Source: Corbicula japonica (Eukaryota; Mollusca; Bivalvia; Venerida; Cyrenidae). From it: a stretch of DNA of 64,000 bases. Every line of letters begins with the position of its first letter. The stretch's first letter is position 1. Location of the stretch: positions 5,704,001 through 5,768,000 of the forward strand of contig JAZAYU010000005.1 in assembly GCA_038501625.1 (NCBI GenBank), written 5' to 3'. The notes under the pieces were generated by a model, which worked only from the letters and a program-made list of their open reading frames with translations, was not told the origin of the DNA and ran no database searches. Shown here in pieces: positions 1 through 12,125 of this stretch. A program made the position numbers and the translations under genes.

Positions 1-980
1 TGTCCAGACAGGCCAAACAAATCCTGCATTGGAAAAACACATATACTCACCGTCAAAAGAAAGTTATCTCTCTATCAGCTTAAAATAAACGACTTATTAT
101 GAATATAACTTTTTACTAATCACAGAGTTTGAAAGAAGCTCTGATACTTAAAATAAGGAACACACTTTCAGTGTTGTCCACCATTAGCCTTTTTTCAGTT
201 TTCTACAAATTTTTTCAGTTATTGTCTGCCGAAAAAATTTTGCGAAGTTTGTGGTAGAGTGTTTCATACAAGAAAACATTGCAACCTTTCTATTTCATAG
301 TAAATTCAAACTTCCATGACGTGAAGAAAATGTAAGACAGCTTTAAAAATATTATCACATTAACGATAATGTATATTTTACCCCACTGATTTCATTGCTT
401 TTATGAAATATTCACCTTAAAATTTTAGCAGCAAAAAAAGGCCTAATACAACTGTAAAATCATCCGAAATTGCCAGAATCCGAAATTTTTACCAGTGCTA
501 ATGTGTTATAACGACTAGATAAATTTCTGTCGATGTAAAAGCCACTGTAAGAAGTAACATTTTACTGGCTGTCAGTATATTTCACTAACTAAGTAGGCTT
601 CGTACTGCCAACTATTTACCAACTCATTGCATTATTCATCCCAAGCATTAAGTACAAGCGAAAAATACATCTAAATATATTCAATTACCGAAAATTGTAT
701 CTGATTTTATGACTTTTCTGTTCTTGGACATGAATTTATTGGAAATGAGGTCGGACAAGGTTCTGTTCTGATTGATAATTGCCGAAGTTCATGTTTGTGG
801 ATAACTTTTTATTAAGCCTGACGAATGTGGGAAGAAAAATGGAGGTTGAAGAAGGCAAAATAAGACCGAAGATTATATGGTTAGCTTAATAGTTGGTTTT
901 TTTTTGCTGATTGTTTTTGATGCAAAATCAATGAGCTATTTGCCAGTCATTTTTCGGTGGTTACCATTGGAGTATTTCAA
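1..980. other. Non-coding, no feature recognised
   Basis: AT-rich single-copy-looking sequence without a convincing ORF, RNA gene or repeat structure. A worn P-arm fragment follows at 981-1031. Confidence 0.6.
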
Positions 981-1210
981 TGTTTGAGATTTGAGACAGG
1001 TCTCCAGTTTTAGTTTTATGATCTTGGGTCCAATTTTACTAAGACAGTATTAAGAACACTAGAACAATTGATATGGTCCGGCGGGAGGGACAATGTCTGG
1101 CATTCAGACAATTAATGCCACAGACTAACTTCTGTCCAGACGCTTAAATATAGGTTACTAGTATCTATTGGTAGACAGAGGTTAAAAGATCGCTGGTGTA
1201 TTTTCAAATA

Positions 1211-1381
1211 TCCATGCCGTCTGATCAGGATCTGCACTGTTTGCTTTATGATTGTAAGGTTATTTCTTATCAAAATGTGACCAGTGCAGATCCCAATCAG
1301 ACAGCACGGATGTGCCGGCTGATCTGGATCTACACTGGTCGCACATGCGTAAAAACACATATTTATGGAGGAAAGAGTTAA
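1211..1381. mobile_element. Family T MITE, 5' truncated
   Basis: Right two-thirds of the element: CTGATCAGGATCTGCACTG, then the second hairpin, ending TATGGAGGAAAGAGTTAA. Confidence 0.8.
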
Positions 1382-1462
1382 CTTCTGCTGTTATTTTTAT
1401 TCCTGATTGTTTCCTAATGTTTTAATGAATTAACAAGTAAATCTGTGAGCTAATGCTCACTA

Positions 1463-2512
1463 GTGATACCCCCGCTGTGAGAAATATGACTTTCAAAATG
1501 TAATTTGCATTTTTCAATGAAGATTCCCTTTGGTTTATGTAATGCACCTTTATAGTGATAAAGATACCCTTTGGATTGTGAAGCGCACCTGTATAGCAAC
1601 AAAACCTAAAACTAGCCGGTTAACAGGAAGTAGATGAGCAACAAGCATAAAATCACTTTACACCATATGGGACTATAAGAAAAAGCAATATGCAAAACAT
1701 CAGGCTGCTGCATGTTATAGTTGCTTAGAAAACTGCAACGGAAATTGTGCAGGTATGTCAATTATGTGTAAAAATGTAAGTATTCGGTAAACAGTAAGTA
1801 GATGAGCAAGGAGCATAAAATAGCTTTACACCATATGGGACTATAGGATAAAGCAATATGCAAAATATCAGGCTGCTGAATGTTGTAGTTGCTTAGAAAA
1901 CTGCACGGAAATTGTGCATGACTTGTTTGTCATCTATGTGTAAAAATCTAAGTATTAGGTAAACAGGAAGTAGATGAGCAAGGAGCATAAAATCGCTTTA
2001 CACCATACGGGACTATAGGATAAAGCATTATGCAAAATATCAGGCTGCTGCATGTTGTAGTTGCTTAGAAAACTGCGACGGAAATTGAGCAAATATGTCA
2101 ATTATGTGTAAAAATGTAAGTATTCGGTTAACAGGAAGAAGATGAGCAAGGAGCATAAAATCGCTTTACACCATATGGGACTATAGGATAAAGCAATATG
2201 CAAAATATCAGGCTGCTGAATGTTATAGTTGCTTAGAAAACTGCGACGGAAAATAAAAATGCCCTTTGGTTGATTAAATGCACCTATATAGTAACAAAAT
2301 CTAAAAATATGCGACAAACAGGAAGTAGATGAGCAAGGAGCATAACATCGCTTTACACCACATGGGACTATAGGATGAAGCAATATGCAAAGTATTAGGC
2401 TGCTGCATGTTATAGTTGCTGAGAAAACTGCGACGGAAATTTTGTTACGGACGGACGGACAAGGGTAAAACAGTATTCCCCCCTCTTCTTCGAAGCGGGG
2501 GTATAAAAATGG
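1463..2512. mobile_element. Second minisatellite-cored element, about 5 x 170-bp units
   Basis: The left end GATACCCCCGCT and right end AAGCGGGGGTAT are inverted copies. The core has five units starting AACAGGAAGTAGATGAGCAA, 166-185 bp apart. ACGGACGGACGGAC precedes the right end. Same architecture as the GPI intron 8 element but unrelated core sequence. Confidence 0.65.
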
Positions 2513-2901
2513 CCTCAACTGAGTTGCATGAGGCAAGCCTCATTTATTGTTCTAGGTGGTGACATTGCTTCACTAAGGAATTCATTCAAGATGGTGACTA
2601 CTAGTAAATGTCAACCCAGATTAAACCCATTATTCCAGATTAGTCATTCATTTAAATTTAATAATGAAACATCGTTGTCTTTATTTAAATTGATGATGAT
2701 GGAGATCTGTAAAAAATATTGATACAGTAAATTGTTAACTTATTTCTGAGTAATTACATAAAAAACGAATAAAAAATACAAGCAGACACTGTTATTCCAT
2801 TAACCATTTACTCGAAACCTAATTATACTGTGCTACCATTTTATTTCATGCTGGTGTAATTTTCACATTTTTCGTGCTAGGAAATTTCAAAATCAAGCAA
2901 T

Positions 2902-3181
2902 TTAACCCTTTCCTCCTTATATACGCATTTTTACGCATGTGCAACCAGTGTAGATCCAGATCAGCCGGCACAGATGTGCTGGCTGATCTTGATCTAAACT
3001 GTTCGCCCTCACATAAAGGTGTTTCTATAGATCTGCACTAGTGGTATTTAGTCAGAAAAAAACAAACAAATCAAAAAGCAAACAGTGCAGATCCTGATCA
3101 GACGGCACAGATGTGCTGGCTGATCTGAATCTACACTGTTCGCCCTTGCAATAAAGGTGTTTCTATGGAGGAAAGGGTTAA
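2902..3181. mobile_element. Family T MITE, full length with extra internal arm
   Basis: Bounded by TTAACCCTTTCCTCC and GGAGGAAAGGGTTAA. Has an additional internal segment compared with the ~240-bp copies. Confidence 0.92.
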
Positions 3182-4260
3182 TATCTAGTCTTATGAGAAG
3201 AAAACAAGCATTTGAATTTACATGTACGCAAGCGTGAAAACTAGGCGTCTTTAGTAATATATTTTTGGCATAATGTTTTTTTTTCATATATTTGGAAAGA
3301 ACGTGATCTTTTAACTTTCTCATTACTAATTAATGATTTTATTACACGTTTAAACTTTATAATGTTAGTTTTATCTCGAAATGCGTTATAAGCAATGTCT
3401 TCTGCTTGACATAATGTTGTCTTTTATAGAATTGACATCAGCTGTTTGAAGATTCCTTTTCCCTGTACACCCCATAAAATGTTATGTTAACCAAGAATGG
3501 TTATTACATATGGATATAAGTTCAAAATCTTGGCTTCCGGCTGATAAACAGTGTTTTTACAGACTTCATACTGTAACCCTTGGAAACTGAAACTCAGTAA
3601 TTATGCCTTTATTAGCTAACGGCAAAATAAAATCTGTCAAAACTCAGTAAGGGTAGTCTTAATATTGTTGCATAATCAAACTATTAGCAGTTGTTATCCT
3701 GATAAAACAACGAAAAAAGTGTCTTCTAATTAGCCGCAAATTGGTATTTAAGGCATCCAAGAAAATTACGAACTAATAAGCAATACAATATCATGGCGTG
3801 CAAGCAAAAAGATTCCATCTGCTTTGTTCTTTAATATCACTTACAATCTTTTCAAAATCGGTCCTCGATATGGATTTCGGTACTCATTTCACCTTATGTT
3901 TCATCGAGTAATTAAGTTGGCAAAATACCACTTTCAATCAATACTGGTAGGGGTGCCATGTAAATTTATTATATTTGTTCTTATTTTAGTTGTTCATCTG
4001 ATACAATAATTTCACATTAAAATCACTACAGATTCGCAGATAATTGCTAGCTGTAGAAACAGATTCTTATTCTGTTTGTTCACATTGCAGTAGGTAAATT
4101 ATATGTCTATTGCAACTTGAAATATAGCTTAAAATATAGAAGAGCTATTAAAATATTGTGAGAAACCTTCAATGACTTACTAATTACGTAACTTAAACTT
4201 TTAAAAGCTCGGCACAGCATTTACCATTTGTTTTATCACAAGTATGACAAGCATAGATCT

Positions 4261-4403
4261 GTGCCCAAGGTTATAAAACTGAGCATGGAAACCAGTCTCA
4301 AATCTCAAGCATCTGATTGGCTGAAATGGCGACCAGTCGCCATTTCAGCCAATCAGATGCTTGAGATTTGAGACTGGTTTCCAATCTCAGCTTTATAACC
4401 TTC
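4261..4403. mobile_element. Family P palindrome
   Basis: GTGCCCAAGGTTATAAAACT to AGCTTTATAACCTT around the perfect core TGGCGACCAGTCGCCA. Arms of about 65 nt are almost fully complementary. T-like sequence flanks both sides. Confidence 0.93.
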
Positions 4404-4440
4404 AACCATGTGCTCATCAGGATCTACGCTGGCTTTTTTT

Positions 4441-4682
4441 TTAACCCTTTCCTGTACAGATCCACCTTTATTGCTAGGGCGAACAGTTTAGATCCAGATC
4501 AGCCGGCACATCTGTGCCGTCTGATCAGGATCTAAACTGTTCGCTTTTTGATTCATTAGGTTATTTCTGACCAAAATGCGACCAGTGCAGATCCTGATCA
4601 GATGGCACGGATGTGCCGGCTGATCTGGATCTACACTGGTCGCACATGCGAAAAAAGGCGTATTTATCCAGGAAAGGGTTAA
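4441..4682. mobile_element. Family T MITE, full length
   Basis: TTAACCCTTTCCTG to CAGGAAAGGGTTAA, with two internal hairpins. A further T fragment follows (4683-4808), and a P palindrome precedes it. Confidence 0.93.
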
Positions 4683-5020
4683 AATAACCTCAGAAATAAC
4701 CTAATGAATCTCAAAGCGAACAGTTTTGATCCTGATCAGAAAGTGTTGATCCTAGACCTGAACTGTTTGCCCATGCTATAAACCCCAGACCTAAAGAGTA
4801 AAGGGTTATCCCAGAAGTGCCTGCGCATCTGCACAGTCTGATCTGGCTCTACTTTCAATCTACTATCAACTCAGCTATTCAGTCAATAAATTCAGTTAAT
4901 AAATTTTTGCATAACAGCCCTGTGAACAATCGATTGGTAGACTAAATTAAAAGATAGACAAATTCATCAAAGTTTTTCAGTAATGTACATAGCTTGATAT
5001 AACATTTTGCTGGATTTTAT

Positions 5021-5237
5021 TGTGCCTACGACCAGTGTTGATCCAGATCAACCAGCACATCCATGCCATCTGATCTTAATCTACACTGGTAACTTCTTCA
5101 TCAGATAAACCCTAATAAATATAAAGCAAACAGTGTAGATCTTGATCAGGCAGCATGGATGTGCCAGCTGAACTGGATTTACACGGTTTGCCCATTTGAT
5201 AACATCCGTATCCCATGGATGAAGGAGTAAATGGTTA
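5021..5237. mobile_element. Family T MITE, degraded ends
   Basis: Both internal hairpins recognisable (CCAGTGTTGATCCAGATCA; AGCTGAACTGGATTTACAC). Terminal TTAACCC lost on the left. Confidence 0.8.
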
Positions 5238-5544
5238 AATGGTTCAATATTTGGCGAAATCTCTGAGAAAATGAAAAGAAGTGCAGAAATCATTATTTTC
5301 TAGCACAGAAACAACCAGTCTGAACCATAATTGATACAGTAAATAGTATTATGTCATCCTATTATAAGCACTTTGTTTTACTCCGTAATAGATATCGCAA
5401 GGCCATTTGCAAGATCAATAGATATCAATCAGGAAAACTGCTTCTGGACATTTACTTATTGACCAAAATATTGAAACAATTAGATACACTAGTAAACATT
5501 AACTCCACAAGATATGACTTATACCCGATGTGTGACCAGTTATA

Positions 5545-5785
5545 ATAACCGATGTGTTACCAGTTTAGATCTAGATCAGCTTGCACATCAGTGCTTGGAA
5601 AAAAAGAACCACATCCTTTCCATCTGAACAGGATCTACACTGTTTAATTCTTGGTCAGAAAGAAATAAATGAATCTAAAAGTGACCATTGTAGATGTTGA
5701 TTAGACGACACGGATTTGCCATCTGATCTGGATCTTCAATCTTTGCCAGTGGATAACAGCCATATTCCACGGAGTAATAGGTTAA
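5545..5785. mobile_element. Family T MITE, degraded
   Basis: CCAGTTTAGATCTAGATCAG on the left to GGAGTAATAGGTTAA on the right. Confidence 0.8.
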
Positions 5786-6078
5786 ATCTCTCCTACCCTC
5801 TTAATACAGCGATGGCACTAGATAACTAAATCTACACGTAAAGCTCTGAATACATATCAACATATTATATCAAAAGCTATAACTATATACACCACACAGC
5901 TCCTGTGATTTTAATGTTAGTTTCAAGATACATATTTATTCTTAATGTTAGATATTTCCTATTTTTTATACTTTATACCTGTGCATGCAATACCATTCCC
6001 TCTTTCTAGGTACAGTCAAACTTGTAGGAATTGGCATCTTAACAGATTACTGGTACAGATTATGGCAGATTTAATATG

Positions 6079-6294
6079 GTTAACCCATTATTTCATAAAA
6101 ATGGGATTTATTGCATCTGGGAACAGTGTAGATGCGGATCAACAGGCACATCAATGCAATCTGATCTGGATCTACACGGTATGGATATAGAAGCAAACAA
6201 TGTAGATCCTGATCAAACAGCATGGATGTTCCAACTGACCTGGATCTACACTGTTCGCTAGCAGGATAAACAACTATATCTCATGATATAAAGG
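6079..6294. mobile_element. Family T MITE, degraded
   Basis: Starts TTAACCCATTATTTCAT. The second hairpin ends CTGGATCTACACTGTTCGC. Confidence 0.78.
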
Positions 6295-6690
6295 GTGAAA
6301 GCAAACCATGTCTAAGATATCAAAAACTTAACATACTCTTAACTTTAATGAATTCTCTAAAAACATATTTACTTACACTTACATATTGGATTAATTTTCC
6401 CACAAAATCAACACAAATTAGTAACCCACAAATATTATTGAATTTGCTGTTTATCTGGAAATGATTTATTGTCTAATAATAAATGCAAGCAGAGCACATA
6501 ACCAAAGAAAACAATGCTGTTTCTTATTTAACATGGTTTCAAAAGCAATATTTACTAGCAATTATCAACAATAGAGAATGCTTCAGTATTCTATGAGGTT
6601 TGACTGTATCTGGAAATCTCAACCCTATAACTCCTTTGAATATGGCTTATATCCCATGATGAACAGTGTAGCTGCACTGAAGGACTGAAT

Positions 6691-6926
6691 GTTATAAAAC
6701 TGAGCATGGAAACCAGTCTCAAATCTCAAGCATCTGATTGGCTGAAATGGCGACCAGTCGCCATTTCAGCCAATCAGATGCTTGAGATTTGAGATGCTTG
6801 AGATTTGAGACTGGTTTCCATGCTCAGATGCTCGAGATTTGAGACTGCTTTCCATTCTCAGTTTTATAACCTTATGCTTGAGATCTGAGACTGGTTTCCA
6901 TGCTCAGTTTTATAAACTTGGGCACA
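6691..6926. mobile_element. Family P palindrome with reiterated right arm
   Basis: A normal left arm and centre, then TGCTTGAGATTTGAGACTGG-type arm segments repeated about four times before the CTTGGGCACA end. T sequence continues on the right (GTTTGCTTTTTGATTCAGTA). Confidence 0.9.
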
Positions 6927-7087
6927 GGACCTACTGTTTGCTTTTTGATTCAGTAGGTTATTTCTGTCCAAGAAGTAAACAGTGTAGATCCAAATCTGAT
7001 GGCATGAATGTACCAGCTGATTTGGATCTACACTGTTCAAGCATGTGATAAAAGACATCCAAATGATGCTAATAGTTTCAAATAAAA

Positions 7088-7326
7088 TCCTTTACTCTTA
7101 ATATATAAGTTTAGGCATTTGCGAGACCAGTTTAGATCCAGACAAGCCGTACATCTGTGCCATCTGATCTGGATCTACACTACACAATTTTTGGTCAGAA
7201 ATAATCCAATAAATCTAAAAGCGAAAAGTGAAGATTTATTATCAGATGGCACAGATGTGCCTGCCAATCAGCATCTACACTGTTCACCCATGGGATAACA
7301 GCCACATCCCACAGAGAAAAGAGTTA
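7088..7326. mobile_element. Family T MITE
   Basis: TCCTTTACTC to GAGAAAAGAGTTAA with both hairpins diverged. A partial right half of another T copy (6930-7060) precedes it. Confidence 0.8.
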
Positions 7327-7806
7327 AGGTATGCGAGTGTATAGGTTAATGACTTTTATATGAAATGGTGTAGGATATTTACCATAGATAATTGAATACT
7401 GTCCAACTACAACAAAAAATAACAAAACAAACAAAATAACAAAATTTGATACACATGTAATTATAAAGAACTGAAACTTGAAAATTCTATTCTATTCTAT
7501 TTGGTTACCGTATAGACTGTTTGTGAACGACCAGGACAGAGGTGTATCTACGTTTGCTTTAAAGAATGAAATTTTTTAAATTATTGAGCCGTTTGTAAAC
7601 CTGTGCATAGTTTGTGTCACATCTGCAAATGTGAAGATCCTGATCAACTTTGCAGACTTGTGCTGTCTGCTGGCAGTGTGATCAGGGATTTAAACTATTC
7701 GCTATTCAGTTTATAACTTTCTGCATAACACCCTTATAAAAAATATTAAATTGAGTTGTTCAGAATGATGGAAAGGCAAGACCATCAGACCAGTACAGCA
7801 GGTTTA

Positions 7807-8187
7807 CCATTTACTCCACTGATACATCCCATGTGCAACCAGTGTAGATCCAGATCATTGGGCACATCCATGCCATCCGATCAGGATCTTAAATGTTCGC
7901 TTCCTGGTCAGAAATAACCTAATGGATATAAAAGTGACTAGTGCTGGTCCCAAGGTTATAAAGCTGAGATTGGAAACCAGTCTCAAATCTCAAGGATCTG
8001 ATTGGCTGAAATGGCGACTGGTCGCCATTTCAGCCAATCAGATGCTTGAGATTTGAGACTGGTTTTCATGCTCAGTTTTATAACCTTGGGCACAGATCTT
8101 TATCAGATTGCACAGGTGTACTGGCAGATCTGGATCTACACTATTTCACACATGGGATAAAAGTCACATCAATTGAGTAGAGGGGTA
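7807..8187. mobile_element. Family T MITE interrupted by a family P palindrome
   Basis: T sequence runs from CATTTACTCCACTGATA to about 7945, is broken by the palindrome at 7946-8092, then resumes AGATCTTTATCAGATTGCAC to its end. Confidence 0.82.
7946..8092. mobile_element. Family P palindrome nested in a T MITE
   Basis: GGTCCCAAGGTTATAAAGCT to CAGTTTTATAACCTTGGGCA with centre TGGCGACTGGTCGCCA. Confidence 0.93.
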
Positions 8188-8902
8188 AGTTCCTTATAAA
8201 GGTCATTATGACAAATTTCTTGAAAGTACCCCTCCCTGCCATTAACCCCATCCCCTTAGCCACCCTATTTCAGGAATACCATCTGACCCTTAAAACAGTG
8301 TTTTGACCCCTGAAATTCCAAGAAATGCTCCTTTTGATCCTTGAGAATTTTAACCTTAGGGTCAAATTTCCATATTATATAAATGAAAAATTCCAAGCTT
8401 GTATTATTTTGACAATTAAGGTTCAATGAAACCCCTGCATGTTTATCTTTATATCCGTATCTGATAGGGCGACACATCTCCACCTTCATTGACAGGCGAA
8501 AACTAACAAGTTTCATTGCACTTGTCGATGAATATCTCGCAATGCATTTTAACATTTCGATAATATTCTCTTTACCTAATCTTTCGACAGTTTGAAGATT
8601 ATATAGGCTTTCTAGATGTAAATTAACTGTCAATATATTCACATTCTTTTATCTCCACCTTTAAAAAAAGCAAATGCCGAAAAGTGGAATGGTTTAATGG
8701 GGCTTATCAATATAGACTAGAGGGGCTTTACAACTTATGGTAAATTGGAACATTATATATAAACCACACCAAATCAATCGCCTTCCATAACATAAGCTTG
8801 ATTAGTTTGGGATGATAAAACAGATTACGGATAAAACAAAAGAAAACACACTGAAATAATATCAACTCAAATTTACAATACCAAAAATTTCGAAAAACAA
8901 AC

Positions 8903-9023
8903 CTTTATCCTCGTGTGGCGTAAACTGAATTGTAGCCGCACCATATCCATCTTGCCTGCCACTCTCACCAATTGGGGCTGACTCGCTCGCTGGCACCACA
9001 GTAAATCTGTCACCCGCTGACAT
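8903..9023 (-). CDS. Candidate first coding exon, possible SLC12-type cotransporter N-terminus
   Basis: A 121-nt open segment starts MSAGDRFTVVPASESAPIG, ends TIQFTPHEDK, and stops at donor GTTTGT. The reading frame has a TAA at 9114-9116 with no ATG before 9023. The residues R-F-T-V match the RFx[V/I] docking motif that SPAK/OSR1 kinases bind in Na-K-2Cl cotransporters, and RFxV followed by P/V-x-SE also occurs in vertebrate NKCC1. I infer a first exon of such a gene, with the rest at lower coordinates outside the window. It could also be an unrelated protein that happens to contain RFTV. I found no second exon between 1 and 8900. Confidence 0.45.
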
Positions 9024-9340
9024 CGTCACTTCAGTTCCTTTCTGGAACTCAACTTTATGCTTCGATACTAGTTCCTTGGTGTTGTTGTTGTTCTTTGCTG
9101 TTGTTGTTGTTGATTAAGAACTTCCTCCACTTTTCTACTGGAAAATTCTAAAATGAAAATCTCTTTTTCCCTACTGAATGTGTCTCCTTTAATCATCACA
9201 CAATATCATAACTTTTCATTTATCATACATCAATCAGTTCTTGCTTTCAAATCAGATCAGATTTCTCGGAGAAACTTTTAATAGTTAAAATAGAATATTC
9301 TCAATAATAAGGTACATCAAGACTAAGCAGACATAAGATA

Positions 9341-9579
9341 TTAACTTTATTCCCCTTATACGCATTTTAATGCATGTGTGACCAGTGTAGATCCAGATCA
9401 GCTGGCACATCCATGCCATCTGATCTGGATCTACACTGATCACATTTTGGTCAGAAATAACCTGTTGAATCTAAATGCAAACATTGTCAATCCTGATCAG
9501 ATGGCAAGGATGTGCCAGCTGATCTGGATCTACACTGTTCGCCCATGCCATTAGGGGTATATATGGAGTAAAGGAATAA
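9341..9579. mobile_element. Family T MITE
   Basis: TTAACTTTATTCCCCTTATA to GGAGTAAAGGAATAA, both hairpins intact. Lies between the two candidate minus-strand coding segments. Confidence 0.85.
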
Positions 9580-9964
9580 GCAGACACAAGATTTTAAAAC
9601 AAAATCTTTTAAAATTAAAACAATTTCATCTACCAATCTCCAATTTAGAAGATTTTAACAAAACTAAACTCAACAACTTACAAAAATTATACCGTGGTAT
9701 CATTATAATTCACACAGGTTTAATTTCGGATATTTTGTAGTAGTCTAGAGTGAAAACGCGAATTTTAACCCCTGAAAAAAATTACACAATTTAATCTTAT
9801 AATACTTCTTAACAGAATAAAACAATTGTCCAAATGTATGCCTCTGTGAATAAATTAATTGTGGCTTTTGCGCACAAATTTGTCCCCCACAAAATTAAAT
9901 AATACCATGGTATTTAAAGAGCTGTTTAAAGTACCTCAGAGAATCCCTATCCAGTGCAGAAAAC

Positions 9965-10057
9965 TTAGAACTGCCCGCTAATTAGTCCAATATCTTGATG
10001 AATTTCCTCTTGTTCTGTGAATGAACCACCTGGGTTCTCAGTTAAATGGATGTCAAT
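9965..10057 (-). CDS. Candidate terminal exon of an unidentified gene
   Basis: Behind a good acceptor (CACTTTCAG) only phase 0 is open. It encodes 30 residues starting IDIHLTENPGGSFTEQEE and ends at TAA. The composition looks like protein rather than repeat. The exon joins in phase to the small exon at 10442-10477. Family not recognised. Confidence 0.45.
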   Translation of the reverse strand: MDIHLTENPGGSFTEQEEIHQDIGLISGQF

Positions 10058-10192
10058 CTGAAAGTGAAAGAACAAATCAAGAGTTCCGTTAAGGCCATAT
10101 CAATGTATTTAATAATCTTCCTTTTGCATTATTTTTAAAGGAAGTAGTTAAGCATTTTGTGTGATTCATATTAAACTTTTAACTTGATGGGC

Positions 10193-10398
10193 TTAACCCT
10201 TTACTCCATATTTACACATTTTAATATGTATGCAACCAGTGTAGATCCAGATAGGCCAGCACATCCATGCCTTCTGATCTGGATCTAAACTGGTTGCATC
10301 TTGGTCAGAAATAACCTATACAAGAAAACAGTGTAGATGCTTATTGGACACCACACATGTGGCAAAGTAATAAAGGAAAACCTTTGGAGTAAAGGGCT
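10193..10398. mobile_element. Family T MITE, internally shortened
   Basis: TTAACCCTTTACTCC to GGAGTAAAGGG. Would lie in the intron between the two candidate terminal exons. Confidence 0.85.
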
Positions 10399-10441
10399 AT
10401 GCACTGGTATTTTTAGTGTTTCATTCATATTCAAACCTTAC

Positions 10442-10477
10442 CTTGACAGACTCAACATTCTTTTGATCTAAGCCAGT
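10442..10477 (-). CDS. Candidate penultimate exon of an unidentified gene
   Basis: A 36-nt segment between an ATAG acceptor and a strong GTAAGG donor encodes TGLDQKNVESVK. It ends in phase 0 and so continues into the exon at 9965-10057. The gene would run on the minus strand between GPI and the candidate first exon at 8903-9023. Confidence 0.42.
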
Positions 10478-10550
10478 CTATTCATTTTTATAAGAGAATT
10501 TTACAGAAGTATATATGGCTTTTATCCAATGTTGATTAGTACAGATTCAA

Positions 10551-10696
10551 TGCCCAAGATCATAAAACTAAATCTGGAGATCAGTCTCAAATCTCAAGCA
10601 TCTGACTGGCTGAAATGGCGACCAGTCGCTATTTCAGCCAATCAGATCCTTGAGATTTGAGACTGATCTCCAAATTTAGTTTTATGATCTTGGGCA
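10551..10696. mobile_element. Family P palindrome
   Basis: TGCCCAAGATCATAAAACTA to TAGTTTTATGATCTTGGGCA. One centre mismatch (GACCAGTCGCTA). Confidence 0.93.
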
Positions 10697-10769
10697 CAGG
10701 TCATCCTCAGACCTGCACATCTCTGCAGTCTGATAAGGATCTACACCATCTGCTGCTAATTTCATCAGA

Positions 10770-10952
10770 TACCGTCATTGTTCGAATATAAGCCGCACTC
10801 ATGTATAAGCCGCACCCCCTTAACCTGATGGAACAGATGAAAATGGCTTAATGCAATGTATAAGCAGCCAAACCTGTTTATTAGCCGCACCCCCAACTTT
10901 TTACTGACAAATTCTGGAAAAAAGTGTGGCTTATATTCAGACAATGACGGTA
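10770..10952. mobile_element. Family Y MITE
   Basis: TACCGTCATTGTTCGAATAT and AAGCCGCAC at left, GTGTGGCTTATATTCAGACA ATGACGGTA at right. Inverted ends of about 28 bp with TA at each edge. Confidence 0.92.
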
Positions 10953-12125
10953 ATTTCTAACCAAAAAATGAACAGTCTAGATCTTGATCAGCCTGTAGGC
11001 TGCCCTGGATCTATCATGTTCACACATGGTATAATATTATATATGTAAGCCATATTAATGGATAAGGGATTCCAATAGATACAGACTTTTTCATTTTGAT
11101 GCAAATAAATTGGAATTTTTCCACTTTTGACCCCATCTTATTCTGATTTTGGGTTCAGTTTAATGCAGGACATTTAGGAAAAGTGGTCAAATTTTGCAAT
11201 AAACAACAAAACTATTGTGATTTATGTAAATATTTACTGGATCCTTGATAATATATGAATATGAAGTTAAAGCAATTTTTTTAGTAGTAAAAGTTCCCAG
11301 AATACAACATAAAATTATGATTTGCGACGATATAATATTTATGACCCCAATAAGGGGTCAGACAGGGGTCGTTTGACACCTGATTTTCAAAAGTTATTGA
11401 AATCCTCTGTATAAAGGATTAAGACAAGCATGGTTACTGGAACCTCAGAATAAAATCTTTATAGCCTAAATATGATAATAACAGTAAATATCAAAGTTTA
11501 TATCATATCCATACCACATCAAACATATCAAAGTAATGTTTTCTCCTGAAAATATCTAAACGTGTATTTCTGCATTTCAACCAGGAAGTTCTAAATAGTG
11601 AGAGAAAATCAATATCCGATTTAAACAAATGATAAATTTAATGCAAATTACAAGTACTTTTCAAATTTTTTGTAACTTCAGACCTAAAATATTTACACTC
11701 ATCTTGTAGTTTACTATGATAAAAGTCTTTCTTCTGACCATTTTGCATTGGAAAACATTAATTTTTTATTTAAGTCAAGGCTCAACAAAAGCTGCGCACA
11801 CACTTTGTTGAGTGTGCTCAGTGTTTTGTCTCGTGGCATCCATGAGCATTGCTGTTTTACATGTACCACATATTACTGTAAAAAAGAGTGCAGTATTTTG
11901 CTTTGTCATTAATGTTGCCATTCAAAAGGGCGTGTTAGCACAGTAACATTTTCCTCAATATTAATAATTAATTAAAAAGAAACCGTTGAAGATGGGTGAT
12001 GCTCCCCGAATGGGTGCTTTGTCACAAAAACAGTATGTTGTATAACTATGGAGGTGAATTTTGAAAAAAAAAGTGTAGTGCTATAAAATCATACAATTTT
12101 AAAATCAAACTATAAATAACAAAAT

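Noticed and set aside
1112..1360. Recurrent short ORFs with [17 protein letters not shown] throughout the window
   Set aside because: They look like a conserved protein family, but each coincides with a family T MITE; the similarity is that of the transposon DNA read through its hairpin arms.
8265..8642. 125-residue minus-strand ORF
   Set aside because: Overlaps a dispersed TGACCC-rich repeat at one end, has no recognisable domain and no matching splice context.
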